From Rhizobiaceae bacterium (GTDB lineage: Bacteria; Pseudomonadota; Alphaproteobacteria; Rhizobiales; Rhizobiaceae): a stretch of DNA of 64,000 nucleotides. The stretch is taken from assembly GCA_019635775.1 (NCBI GenBank), contig JAHBYU010000017.1:2501-66500 (forward strand). Direction: 5' to 3'. Positions 9,756 through 21,088 of this stretch are shown here, in pieces (position 1 is the stretch's first letter; every line of letters begins with the position of its first letter). The translations under genes were made by a program, and so were the position numbers. The notes below the pieces were generated by a model. That model was given only the letters and a program-made list of their open reading frames with translations, searched no databases and had not been told where the DNA came from.

Positions 9756-11423
9756 ATGTCGATGACCTGGGCGAGCGGCCTTATCCGTCGGACGCGACCG
9801 ATCTCGGTTGCGGCGGTAAACAGCCTGATCCTTGCATCCCTTCCCGGTGTCGCGCAGGAGCGACGACCCAATGTGCTGCTGATCGTCGCGGACGACGCCG
9901 GATATTCCGACATCGGCAGCTTTGGCGGTGAGATCCAGACGCCAAGCATCGACGCGCTGGCCTCCGTCGGCGTCCGGTTCACCAATTTCAATGTGAGCCC
10001 CACATGTTCGCCGACGCGCTCCATGCTTCTGAGCGGCGCTGACAACCACAGCGCCGGACTTGGCAACATGGCGGAGTTCACGGCACCGAACCAGAAGGGC
10101 AAGCCCGGCTATGAAGGCTATCTGAGCGAGAACATCGCGCCGCTCCCGGCGCTGCTGAGGGACGCCGGATACAACACCTACATGGCCGGGAAGTGGCACA
10201 TGGGCGACGAGCCGCGGCACTATCCGGCCGCGCGCGGCTTCATACGCGACCTGACCCTCATACCCGGAGGCGGCAGCCACATGGACGACATGTGGGGGGC
10301 GCATGGCGAGCGGCAGCTCTATACCTACAACGGCAAGCCCTTAGAGGCGCTGCGCCCCGGCTTCCACTCGAGCGAGGACTACACGACCGCAATCATCGAC
10401 AACATCGAGGAGAACCGCGCCGACGGGAAGCCGTTCTTCGCCTACCTCGCGCTCCAGGCGCCGCACGATCCGTTCCAGCTCCCGGCAGAATGGCTTGACC
10501 GATACGAGGGGCGCTATGACGAAGGCTACGACGCCACACGCGCCGCCCGCATCGAGCGGATGAAGGCGCTCGGGCTTCTCGCTCCCGACGCCACCGTGTT
10601 CCCGCGCCTGCCGAGCGTTCCGGCCTGGAACGAGCTTTCGGCTGAAGAAAAGCGGGAGTCGGCACGCCGCATGGAACTCTATGCCGCCATGGTCGAGAAC
10701 ATGGATGAAAACATCGGCAGGCTGATCGGCTATCTCAAGACAAGCGGGCTTTACGACGACACCCTCATCATCTTCCTCTCCGATAACGGCCCGGAAGGCA
10801 ATGCGTGGCAAATTGGTGCGCCCTGGGACAACAGCAACATGGAGGATTGGGGGAAAAAGGGAACCTTCATCCAGTATGGCCCCGCCTGGGCGCAAGTGGG
10901 CGCAGGTCCCTTGCGCATGTTCAAGGGCTTCCTGTCGGAGGGCGGTATCCGTACGCCGCTGATCGTCTCGGGCAAGGACGTGACGGGCAGCGGACGGATT
11001 TCCGATGCATTGGTTCACGTGATGGATATTCCGGCGACGATCCTCGATGCTGCCGGTGTTGCCCATACGGAGACGTTCGAGGGAAAGAAGGTGGCCCCGT
11101 TGCAGGGCAAGACGCTTGCCCCGGTGCTGAGCAACGGGAGCGATACGGTTCGCGGCCCCAACGACTGGATCGGCTGGGAGCTCTTCGGAAACCGCGCCAT
11201 CCAGCAGGACAACTGGAAGCTGCTTTGGCTGTGCAAGCCGTTTGGCGCCGGGCAGTGGCAGTTGTTCGACCTTGAGGATGACCCAGGCGAGACGACGGAC
11301 CTTGCGTCGCAAAGGCCGGATATCCGCGACCTGCTTGCCGGGCATTGGGACGAGTATGTGCAGACAAACAACGTCATCCTGCCGGACGTATCACCTGTGT
11401 GCGGGAAAACCGACGCGGGCTGA
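9756..11423 (+). CDS. Arylsulfatase (type I, formylglycine-dependent)
   Basis: A 555-residue sulfatase that hydrolyses sulfate esters. The metal ligands lie in VADDAGYSD (residues about 44-52), and the activation motif is C84-S-P-T-R88, where Cys is converted to formylglycine. Later conserved pieces are GKWHMGDEP and the FLSDNGPEG metal/active-site stretch. The N-terminus has a hydrophobic segment with an upstream Arg pair, so it is probably exported. The ATG at 9756 has GGGAGAG ahead of it. No formylglycine-generating enzyme gene is in the window. The preceding outer-membrane proteins could supply the substrate. Confidence 0.94.
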   Translation: MSMTWASGLIRRTRPISVAAVNSLILASLPGVAQERRPNVLLIVADDAGYSDIGSFGGEIQTPSIDALASVGVRFTNFNVSPTCSPTRSMLLSGADNHSAGLGNMAEFTAPNQKGKPGYEGYLSENIAPLPALLRDAGYNTYMAGKWHMGDEPRHYPAARGFIRDLTLIPGGGSHMDDMWGAHGERQLYTYNGKPLEALRPGFHSSEDYTTAIIDNIEENRADGKPFFAYLALQAPHDPFQLPAEWLDRYEGRYDEGYDATRAARIERMKALGLLAPDATVFPRLPSVPAWNELSAEEKRESARRMELYAAMVENMDENIGRLIGYLKTSGLYDDTLIIFLSDNGPEGNAWQIGAPWDNSNMEDWGKKGTFIQYGPAWAQVGAGPLRMFKGFLSEGGIRTPLIVSGKDVTGSGRISDALVHVMDIPATILDAAGVAHTETFEGKKVAPLQGKTLAPVLSNGSDTVRGPNDWIGWELFGNRAIQQDNWKLLWLCKPFGAGQWQLFDLEDDPGETTDLASQRPDIRDLLAGHWDEYVQTNNVILPDVSPVCGKTDAG

Positions 11424-11424
11424 T

Positions 11425-11541
11425 TCAGGTGCGGCCCATGTCCTTACGGCGAAGCCGGGGGAACAGCACGATCTCGTCGATGCGGTTGTAGAACTCCGGC
11501 TTGACGCTCGCCTTGACGATGGCCAGCACCTGGTCTTGCAC
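11425..11541 (-). pseudogene. ClpB C-terminal fragment (remnant)
   Basis: Translating the minus strand in the frame ending at the stop at 11425 gives a run of about 35 residues that aligns with ClpB. The core KPEFYNRIDEIVLF and LRRKDMG corresponds to RPEFLNRVDEIILF and LRRQDMG in the intact clpB of this window. Upstream of about 11541 the similarity ends abruptly. There is no start codon or signal in this short frame, so it is a dead scrap of a ClpB-type gene. It is too divergent to be a fresh copy of the local clpB. Confidence 0.72.
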
Positions 11542-11561
11542 ACAGCAACTCGCATGGCAGA

Positions 11562-11594
11562 CCGAACGGGCGGAAGCAAGTTACGGTCAAGAGG
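11562..11594. repeat. Right copy of imperfect 33-bp direct repeat
   Basis: Matches 6991-7023 at 26 of 33 positions by eye, same orientation. It lies between the ClpB remnant and the end of the B12-type permease gene. Together the copies bracket the outer-membrane/porin/sulfatase block. Confidence 0.45.
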
Positions 11595-11630
11595 AGGCCG
11601 TCAAAGGCCGCGGGACGTGCGTGATCCGGA

Positions 11631-12641
11631 TCAGGAGCGGCGTTTGCTGAAAAGAAGCGCGACAACGAAAAGCGCGCCGAGCGAATTCGTGACGATGCTG
11701 ATCGGAAGCTCCTGCGCGTGGAGGAGGAGACGCGCGGCGAGATCGCTCGCCAGCAGGAGCGTTGCGCCGAGCGCCACGCAGGTGAAGGTCAGCCGTAAGT
11801 GAAGCGGTCCGGCCAGCGCCCGCGCGATATGCGGCACCATCAGGCCGACGAAGCCGATGACGCCGGAGACCGCGACGAAAAGCGCGGTCGCCACGCTCGC
11901 GGCGACGAAGGCGATCAACCGTAACCGTGCGACGGGGACGCCGAGGCTTTCGGCCGCATGTTCACCCGCCAAGAGCGCGTCGAGACGCCTGTGGCTGGCA
12001 AGCGCGAAAAGGACGGCGATCGCCACGCCGAGGAAGCCAAGCGGAAGATTGTCCCAGCGCGCGAGGCCGAGACCGCCCATCGTCCAGAACAGCACGGAAT
12101 GCGCCGCGCGCTGGTCGCCGGAGAAGACGAGATAGTTGGTCAGCGCGATGAACAGGAAGGAGACGGCAAGGCCGGCGAGGATCATGCGTTCCGGCCCATG
12201 TCCCTCGCTGCGTCCGATGAGGAGCAGCACGGTGGCGGTGGCCAGCATGCCACCGATGAAGGCTGCAACCGGCAACGTCCAGATGCCGAGCGCGTCGCCG
12301 GTGACGGTGATGACGGTGACGGCGCCGGCCGCCGCCCCCGCCGAAAGGCCGAAGAGAAAGGGGTCGGCAAGGTCGTTGCGCGTGACCGTCTGCAGGAGCA
12401 TGCCGACGACGCCAAGCCCTGCACCGATGCAGATGGTGAGCAGCACGCGCGGCAGGCGCAGGTCCAGTATGATGCGGCCGACCGGTCCCTCAGGCGCCAG
12501 GACGTCGAGGCCGAGCGCATGGCCAAGCACCGCCGCGACCTCGTCCAAAGGAATCGGCGTCGATCCGTAGGCGATGGATGCAACGGCAAGAACGATGACG
12601 GCCAGGACTGCCGCCATCATGGAAAACGCAAAGCGGCTCAA
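11631..12641 (-). CDS. FecCD-type ABC transporter permease (predicted cobalamin/corrinoid importer)
   Basis: A 336-residue polytopic inner-membrane permease of the BtuC/FecCD family. Characteristic phrases are LRLPRVLLTICIGAGLG near the first third, a Gly/Ala-rich helix LSAGAAAGAV, and the conserved ISGVIGFVGLMVPHIAR-type loop (here VSGVIGFVGLMVPHIARAL) that contacts the ATPase. It is the last gene of the riboswitch operon, 3 bp after the binding-protein gene. By sequence alone it could serve siderophores, haem or B12; the riboswitch favours B12 or a related corrinoid. Confidence 0.92.
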   Translation of the reverse strand: MSRFAFSMMAAVLAVIVLAVASIAYGSTPIPLDEVAAVLGHALGLDVLAPEGPVGRIILDLRLPRVLLTICIGAGLGVVGMLLQTVTRNDLADPFLFGLSAGAAAGAVTVITVTGDALGIWTLPVAAFIGGMLATATVLLLIGRSEGHGPERMILAGLAVSFLFIALTNYLVFSGDQRAAHSVLFWTMGGLGLARWDNLPLGFLGVAIAVLFALASHRRLDALLAGEHAAESLGVPVARLRLIAFVAASVATALFVAVSGVIGFVGLMVPHIARALAGPLHLRLTFTCVALGATLLLASDLAARLLLHAQELPISIVTNSLGALFVVALLFSKRRS

Positions 12642-12644
12642 AGG

Positions 12645-13585
12645 TCAGAACGCTTCCGGATGCATCGCCCTGGCAATCTTGTCGATGGCCTCGATGTTGG
12701 CGGGGCCGGGCGTCAGTTCGGCATAGCGCAACGCAACAAAGCGCTTGTTCCTGACCGCGTCGGTTTCCTTCATCGCCGGATGCTGTTCGAGGAAGTTCAG
12801 CAGTTTCGCGTCGCCGGCGTCGTCCTGATAGTCGAGCAGGACGAGGAATTCGGGATTGCGCGCCGCGACCGTTTCCCAGTCCGTGGTGCCCCAGCTCGTC
12901 TCCATGTCGGCCATGATATTTTCGCCGCCCGCAGCCGCAATCATGGCTGTGGGGATGGCGAACTTGCCTGCCGTGAACGGCTTGTCGTCGCCCGAATCGT
13001 AGAGGAAGACGCGCGTGCCCCTGTTGTCGCCGACCTTCGCCTCGATGGCGGCGAGGTCATTCTGCCAGCCCTCGACCAGCGCGTTGGCCTCCGCCTCCTT
13101 GCCAAACACCTGACCGAGACGGCGCATGTCTCCGAAGAGAAGCTCCATCGACGCGGCCGGGCGGTTCTTGTCGAGATGCACGCAGCTTTCAGTCAGCAGC
13201 AAAGTCTTGATGCCGTACGGCGCCAGCGTGTCGGGCGTGACGTCGCCTCCCGGCTTCATGCCGTAGTACCAGCCCGCGAAGAACAGGTCGGGCTCGACGG
13301 CGACCAGGTTCTCGATCGTCGGATATTTTGGCGCGAGCTCGGGAATGTCGCCCTGTGCGGCCTTGAACTCTTGCCCGACCTTGTACCAGCCGGTGATGCC
13401 GGTGAGCCCGACGATGGACGGCTGGAGCCCGAGCGCAAACGCCATCGGTCATGTTAAGGTCATGGACGACCATGCGTTTCGGCGCTTGCTCGAAGGTAAG
13501 CGGCTGGCCGCAATTGTCGACCGTGACGGGAAAGGCAAATACGCTCGATCCTGGATCGAGGCAAGGCCGGCGAACAGCAATCTTT

Positions 13586-13589
<4 letters not shown>
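12645..13589 (-). pseudogene. ABC transporter substrate-binding protein (B12/iron-complex type), frame disrupted twice
   Basis: Periplasmic binding protein of the BtuF/FepB class. The ATG at 13589 overlaps the ATPase stop (ATGA) and begins a signal peptide MKRLLFAGLAS. The rest of the signal (GSSVFA) and the mature N-terminus FPVTVDNCGQPLTFEQAP are in a second frame. From MAFALGLQ (13445) to the end the sequence returns to the first frame. The second break fits loss of one GA unit in an expected GAGATG. Read straight from 13589, translation meets TGA just before 13445. The remaining domain is well preserved, so this is a recent lesion or a sequencing artefact. Confidence 0.8.
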
Positions 13590-14388
<799 letters not shown>

Positions 14389-14392
<4 letters not shown>

Positions 14393-14775
14393 GTCCGGTC
14401 GCCTGCGGGCGCAGAGGTTGCAGCGGCCGGAATGCGCGCGATGATCTTGCCGTGAAGGCCCGCCGGACGGTCACGCTCGCTGGACCAGCCGTCCGGACGT
14501 GTCCGGTAAAGTTCCGCGAAAGCCGACAAGGCGCCCGCGTCCGATGCGGGATCGATGTCGCCAAACAGGTAGCTCGCTTTGTTCCCGGCGCGAAAACCGA
14601 CGGCGAGTGGCCGATCGCAGCCTGCCATGCAGGCGACGGTCTCGACCGCGAATCCCTGGAAACCGCCGGACGTTCGAAATTCGCACAGCAACCGCTCGGC
14701 GGCCGCCGCGCCGCTCAACGGGTCACGACACCGCGTACAGACAATAATGGCATAGGAGGCCGCTTTTGCGTCCAT
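14389..14775 (-). CDS. DUF1636 family putative metal-binding protein
   Basis: A 128-residue protein with an N-terminal VCTRCRDP motif and a CMAGCDRP motif, the four cysteines seen in DUF1636 and in thioredoxin-like [2Fe-2S] ferredoxins. DUF1636 proteins commonly accompany corrinoid-related transporters in alphaproteobacteria, but the biochemical role is unknown. It is the first gene after the cobalamin riboswitch. Its ATG immediately follows a perfect hairpin whose 3' arm includes the Shine-Dalgarno sequence, so its translation is probably controlled by B12. Confidence 0.88.
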
Positions 14776-14810
14776 CGCATCCTTCTCCGCTTTCTATCGG
14801 GAAGGATGCG
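14776..14810 (-). promoter_or_regulatory. Shine-Dalgarno-masking hairpin (riboswitch expression platform)
   Basis: On the minus strand CGCATCCTTC (14810-14801) pairs perfectly with GAAGGATGCG (14785-14776), and the latter directly abuts the ATG at 14775. The AAGGA in the 3' arm is the only good ribosome-binding site. The hairpin would hide it, giving translational control downstream of the B12 aptamer. Confidence 0.7.
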
Positions 14811-14877
14811 GAGCCCGGTGCACGAGTGCGGGAGGCGTCGCAGCGCTTCCCGGCACACCCCGTCCGGTCGTCTCAGT

Positions 14878-15054
14878 CGGATGGCAGGTCTCCTGGCTCG
14901 CGGGTCCTTGCCTGCTTCCGCCTTCCCGGCTTTCGGCCAGTGGCGTTTGGAAGCAGGCTCGCCGCTTACAGTTGCGGGGGCAGCCACGGCCTGGGCTCGT
15001 CGCCGCACCGTGTTCCCTTTTCACCTTCGGCCTTCCGACCTCCGGCACCATCCG
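14878..15054 (-). ncRNA. Cobalamin (AdoCbl) riboswitch
   Basis: The minus strand contains the aptamer landmarks in order: closing stem CGGATGG (15054-15048), the GGGAA segment, the highly conserved TGGCTGCCCCCGCAACTG core, GCCACTGG, and the B12 box GCCAGGAGACCTGCC, closing with CCATCCG (14884-14878). The two ends form a perfect 7-bp P1 stem. The order and wording match class I cobalamin riboswitches. It precedes the DUF1636/ABC-transporter operon and marks it as responsive to B12. Confidence 0.95.
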
Positions 15055-15124
15055 CGCTTAGCTTAAGGAAAACGCCGCCAGATTCGCAAGGGGACAAGCG
15101 CGTTTTTCTGGATGGTGATCGGTT

Positions 15125-15157
15125 CAAAAAAATGCCCCGCGCGGGGCGGGGCATTTT
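15125..15157 (-). terminator. Intrinsic terminator of clpB
   Basis: AAAATGCCCC at 15129-15138 and GGGGCATTTT at 15148-15157 form a perfect 10-bp stem with a GC-rich loop. On the minus strand the stem runs into a T tract, so it ends clpB transcription about 35 bp after its stop. Confidence 0.85.
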
Positions 15158-15190
15158 GGCTGCCGGGTGGGTAGAACCCTTCACCGGGCG

Positions 15191-17809
<2,619 letters not shown>

Positions 17810-17902
17810 ATCTGTCTCCTATCCGTCTGCGGCCCGCTTTGCGGCACCGGTCAGGCTGGTTGACGAACCCCCTCCTTCGGAGCTGGGTCCAAATCACGAC
17901 TG

Positions 17903-17930
17903 ATATGGGGATGCGCCCGAATTCCTCAAG
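17903..17930 (-). promoter_or_regulatory. RpoH (sigma-32-type) promoter of clpB
   Basis: On the minus strand CTTGAG is followed after 14 nt by CCCCATAT, close to the heat-shock consensus CTTGAAA-N13-17-CCCCAT. It lies about 94 bp upstream of the clpB start, which is a classical RpoH regulon gene. Confidence 0.75.
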
Positions 17931-17952
17931 ACGCCTTGACCTGCATCAAGAA

Positions 17953-17984
17953 ACAAAAAAATGGCGGGGACTTTCATCCCCGCC
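17953..17984 (-). terminator. Intrinsic terminator of the DUF4167 gene
   Basis: GGCGGGGA (17963-17970) and TCCCCGCC (17977-17984) form an 8-bp perfect stem with a 6-nt loop, followed on the minus strand by a T-rich tract. It ends the DUF4167 transcript just upstream of the clpB promoter. Confidence 0.85.
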
Positions 17985-18029
17985 AATCTGGATCACCATC
18001 CATCACCGCGCTATCTCGCGGCACGGAAA

Positions 18030-18830
18030 TCAGCTTTCGGCGTCTGCCAGCGCCGCGTCGCCACCGGTCTGCGGCTCCGGCGAGGCTTCCTTGAGCGAAA
18101 CCGCGCCTGCGCCGCGCGACAGAGTCGCGGCAAGTCCGCCGGCACCGGCATCGTCGCCGGCATCGTCTGAACCCGCATCACCGGAATCGGAACGATTGCG
18201 CTCGCCACGGCGCGGACGGCGGCTGCGGCGCGCGCCTTCGCGGTTGTCGCCATTGGCCTGACGCTCATTGGCCTGACGCTCGTTGGATTGACGCTCGCGC
18301 GGAGCGGCATTGCCCTCGCCGGAAGCTTCGGGATTGAGGGCGACCTCGGCGGGCATGCCCTCGATGTCAGGCTGCGGACCCGAGCCCTGCTCGGCGCCGG
18401 ACGCGAACTGCTGCGGCTGGGGCTGTTCGCCCTGCCCGCCGGTGTACTGGCCCTGATTATTCTGGAAATTGCCCTGGCCTGAATTCTCCATGTCGTCGCG
18501 CTCATCGTCGTCGTCGTCGGACGCATCGCGGTTCTGCTGGAAATTCTGGATCGGCATCTGCGCCTGCGCTGCCGCGATGATGCGATTGTAGTGCTCGGCG
18601 TGCTGCAGATAATTCTCGGCAATCACGCGATCGCCGGAACTCTGCGCGTCGCGGGCCAGTTGCGCGTACTTCTCGGCAATCTGCTGGGCAGAACCGCGGA
18701 TCTTCACGTCCGGACCGTTGCTTTCATAGTTGCGCGTAAGTGGGTTCGGGCCCTTGCGGTTGTTGTTGTTATTGTTGTTGCCGCCACCATTGCGGCCGCG
18801 CATGCGCCTGTTCTGCTGTTGTGGCCTCAT
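18030..18830 (-). CDS. DUF4167 domain-containing protein
   Basis: A 266-residue protein of unknown function conserved in Hyphomicrobiales. The N-terminus is basic and Asn-rich, with a run of seven Asn. The DUF4167 core lies at about residues 25-100 (LTRNYESNGPDVKIRGSAQQIAEKY onward, with helices). The rest is low complexity: an Asp run, Gln/Gly-rich text, a triplicated ERQ[S/A]N repeat and an Arg-rich patch near RRSRRPRRGER. The basic, disordered make-up suggests RNA or ribosome association, but that is inference. It sits beside prmC and prfA, as in related genomes. Confidence 0.9.
   Translation of the reverse strand: MRPQQQNRRMRGRNGGGNNNNNNNRKGPNPLTRNYESNGPDVKIRGSAQQIAEKYAQLARDAQSSGDRVIAENYLQHAEHYNRIIAAAQAQMPIQNFQQNRDASDDDDDERDDMENSGQGNFQNNQGQYTGGQGEQPQPQQFASGAEQGSGPQPDIEGMPAEVALNPEASGEGNAAPRERQSNERQANERQANGDNREGARRSRRPRRGERNRSDSGDAGSDDAGDDAGAGGLAATLSRGAGAVSLKEASPEPQTGGDAALADAES
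18252..18296. repeat. Three 15-bp tandem repeats inside the DUF4167 gene
   Basis: Two identical units (ATTGGCCTGACGCTC) followed by a diverged third encode a repeated ERQ[A/S]N pentapeptide on the minus strand. Copy number may vary between strains. Confidence 0.8.
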
Positions 18831-19111
18831 AAAGTCTCTCTTGGGTTACAAAGCATCGGATACGGGAAGCAGGGAAAGCCGCCGTTCCATGTTGTCCTAA
18901 CGGTGCTCGCCCGCGTCTGCGTCGGCGCCACGTGTCCCGTTCCAGTTACGTGTTTAACTACCGGATGATCCCCTGCACGAAGCTATAGCGTCGTCATCGC
19001 AAGAAGGCAGACTGTGTCCATTAGGAGAACCCGGTGGTAACAGCACTGCCTGCTTCGTCTCATCCGGTTAGTCGGAACCTAGCCGCATTCGCCATTCTTG
19101 CCAAGCGGTTT

Positions 19112-19981
19112 TTATACCGCCGGATTTTCTTCCAGGACGAAGACGAGCACACGATCACGCCCGCCGAAATCCTGTCTCGATTCGACAAATCGCAAACCGT
19201 GAGCCGCGAAAACGTCGATCACTTCCGCCTGCTGTGTGTGGCCAATCTCGACGGCGACAAAACCATCTTCTTCGAGGTGCTCCTTCGAGCCTTGCGCGAT
19301 GGACCTGTAGGCATCGAGCCCATCAGCTCCGCCATCAAGCGCTGCTTGCGGATCGTGGTTCCTGACCTCGCGTTGCAAGGTCTCAAGCTCTTCAGACCTT
19401 ATGTAGGGTGGATTTGAGACAATAGCATGGAAGGTCCCAAATATTTTTTCGAACCAGTCGGAAAAAACGGCCTCGAATCGTTCAGAAACCCGGTTTTCCA
19501 AGGCGTTGCGCGTCGCTGTGGCAAGTGCGTCAGCGGAAATGTCGGTGCCCACCGCCCTCGCCTCGGGCATTTCCGAAAGCAGGGAAAGCGCAACCGCTCC
19601 GGTACCCGTGCCAAGATCCAGAATGCGCAACCCGCCTTCCGCAGGGGCAAGCGATCGCAGCCTGGCAAGCGCCGCATCCACCAGTATTTCGGTATCCGGC
19701 CGGGGTTCGAGCGTCTCGGCAGAAAGGAAAAGCCTGAGCCCATAGAATTCGCGAAAGCCAATGATCCTGTGGACCGGTTCTCCCACGACCCGACGAGCCA
19801 CCGCCGCGCGTATGCCGGCAACAGCTTCGACACTGACCGGCATTTCAGGCCGGCTGATCGCATCGGTCCGGGTCGTTCCCGAAAAATGCTCAACGAGAAG
19901 ACGCGCATCGAGATTTGCATCGTCTACCCCGCCTGCCGCAAGGGAAGCGCGCGATTCGGCCAGGATGTCGGCCAGCTTCAC
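19112..19981 (-). CDS. prmC: Peptide chain release factor N5-glutamine methyltransferase
   Basis: A 289-residue SAM-dependent enzyme that methylates the Gln of the GGQ motif in RF1/RF2. The SAM site is LDLGTGTGAVALSLL near residue 120, and the substrate-Gln-binding motif is NPPYI near 190. The N-terminal helical domain is complete. It follows prfA by 30 bp on the same strand, the classical prfA-prmC pairing of enzyme with substrate. Confidence 0.97.
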   Translation of the reverse strand: MKLADILAESRASLAAGGVDDANLDARLLVEHFSGTTRTDAISRPEMPVSVEAVAGIRAAVARRVVGEPVHRIIGFREFYGLRLFLSAETLEPRPDTEILVDAALARLRSLAPAEGGLRILDLGTGTGAVALSLLSEMPEARAVGTDISADALATATRNALENRVSERFEAVFSDWFEKIFGTFHAIVSNPPYIRSEELETLQREVRNHDPQAALDGGADGLDAYRSIAQGSKEHLEEDGFVAVEIGHTQQAEVIDVFAAHGLRFVESRQDFGGRDRVLVFVLEENPAV

Positions 19982-20011
19982 CGGAAAAGAGGGGCGCGGC
20001 TGCCCATCCCG

Positions 20012-21085
20012 TCAACCAGCCTCCGCCGCCAACAGCTTTGACTGGTGATCGGCGATGAGCGCGTCGATCACCTCGTCGAGCTCCCCCATCATCACCCGGT
20101 CAAGCTTGTAGAGCGTCAGGTTGATGCGGTGATCGGTCAGGCGGCCTTGCGGAAAATTGTAGGTCCGGATGCGCTCGGAACGGTCGCCTGAACCGACCTG
20201 CAGCTTGCGCGATTCCGAACGCTCTTCGTCGGCCCTGCTGCGCTCCATGTCGAACAGACGCGCGCGCAGGATCTGCATTGCCTTGGCGCGATTCTGGTGC
20301 TGCGACTTCTCGGCAGAGACAACCATGATGCCGGTCGGAAGATGCGTGATTCGCACGGCCGAATCGGTCGTGTTGACGTGCTGGCCGCCGGCACCCGACG
20401 CCCGCATGGTGTCGATACGGATATCCTCCGGCCGGATATCGATGTCGACTTCCTCCGCCTCCGGAAGCACCGCCACCGTTGCTGCCGACGTGTGGATACG
20501 ACCCGACGCCTCGGTGGCGGGGACCCGCTGCACACGGTGGACACCCGATTCGAATTTCAGTTTCGCGAACACGCCCTTACCGGAGACGCTGGCGATGATT
20601 TCCTTGTAGCCGCCGGCGTCACCTTCGCTCGCGGAGACAACCTCCATGCGCCATCCGTGATCGGCGGCGTAGCGCTCATACATGCGGAAGAGGTCACCGG
20701 CGAAAAGCGCGGCCTCGTCGCCGCCGGTGCCGGCACGGATCTCGAGGATCGCATTCTTCTGGTCGGCTGCGTCCCTCGGCAAGAGGAGTATCTGGATGTC
20801 GTGGCGCAACGCCTCTATGCGATCCTCGACACCGGGAAGATCAGCCTCGGCAAGCGAGCGCATCTCGGAATCGGTGCCCTTGTCGGCCAACATGGCCTCA
20901 AGATCGGCAAGTTCGCCTTCCGCCCTGAACAGCTCGCGTATCTTCGCGGCGATATCCTGCAGCTCTGAATATTCCGAAGCGAGCTTCACATAGGCATCGG
21001 GATCGGGTCCGGCCGCCATCTGCGCCTCGAGCATGTCGAAACGCTTCACGAGCTGGTCCATCCGGTCGCGGGGAAGAGCTATCAT
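20012..21085 (-). CDS. prfA: Peptide chain release factor 1
   Basis: A 357-residue RF1 that recognises UAA/UAG stop codons and triggers peptide release. The GGQ catalytic motif reads GAGGQHVN, and the stop-recognition region contains the PAT version of the RF1 PxT motif ([14 protein letters not shown]). Length is typical. It starts 3 bp after ptsP ends and is followed by prmC, so ptsP-prfA-prmC likely form one transcript. Confidence 0.98.
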   Translation of the reverse strand: MIALPRDRMDQLVKRFDMLEAQMAAGPDPDAYVKLASEYSELQDIAAKIRELFRAEGELADLEAMLADKGTDSEMRSLAEADLPGVEDRIEALRHDIQILLLPRDAADQKNAILEIRAGTGGDEAALFAGDLFRMYERYAADHGWRMEVVSASEGDAGGYKEIIASVSGKGVFAKLKFESGVHRVQRVPATEASGRIHTSAATVAVLPEAEEVDIDIRPEDIRIDTMRASGAGGQHVNTTDSAVRITHLPTGIMVVSAEKSQHQNRAKAMQILRARLFDMERSRADEERSESRKLQVGSGDRSERIRTYNFPQGRLTDHRINLTLYKLDRVMMGELDEVIDALIADHQSKLLAAEAG

Positions 21086-21088
21086 GGC

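Noticed and set aside
11958-13457. 499-codon open frame on the plus strand
   Set aside because: Antisense to the permease and binding-protein genes; composition (Arg/Asp/Gly-rich) is that of a shadow frame.
19095-19130. GCGGT/ACCGC hairpin at the end of prmC as a terminator
   Set aside because: It overlaps the stop codon, has only a 5-bp stem and lacks a convincing T tract on the minus strand.
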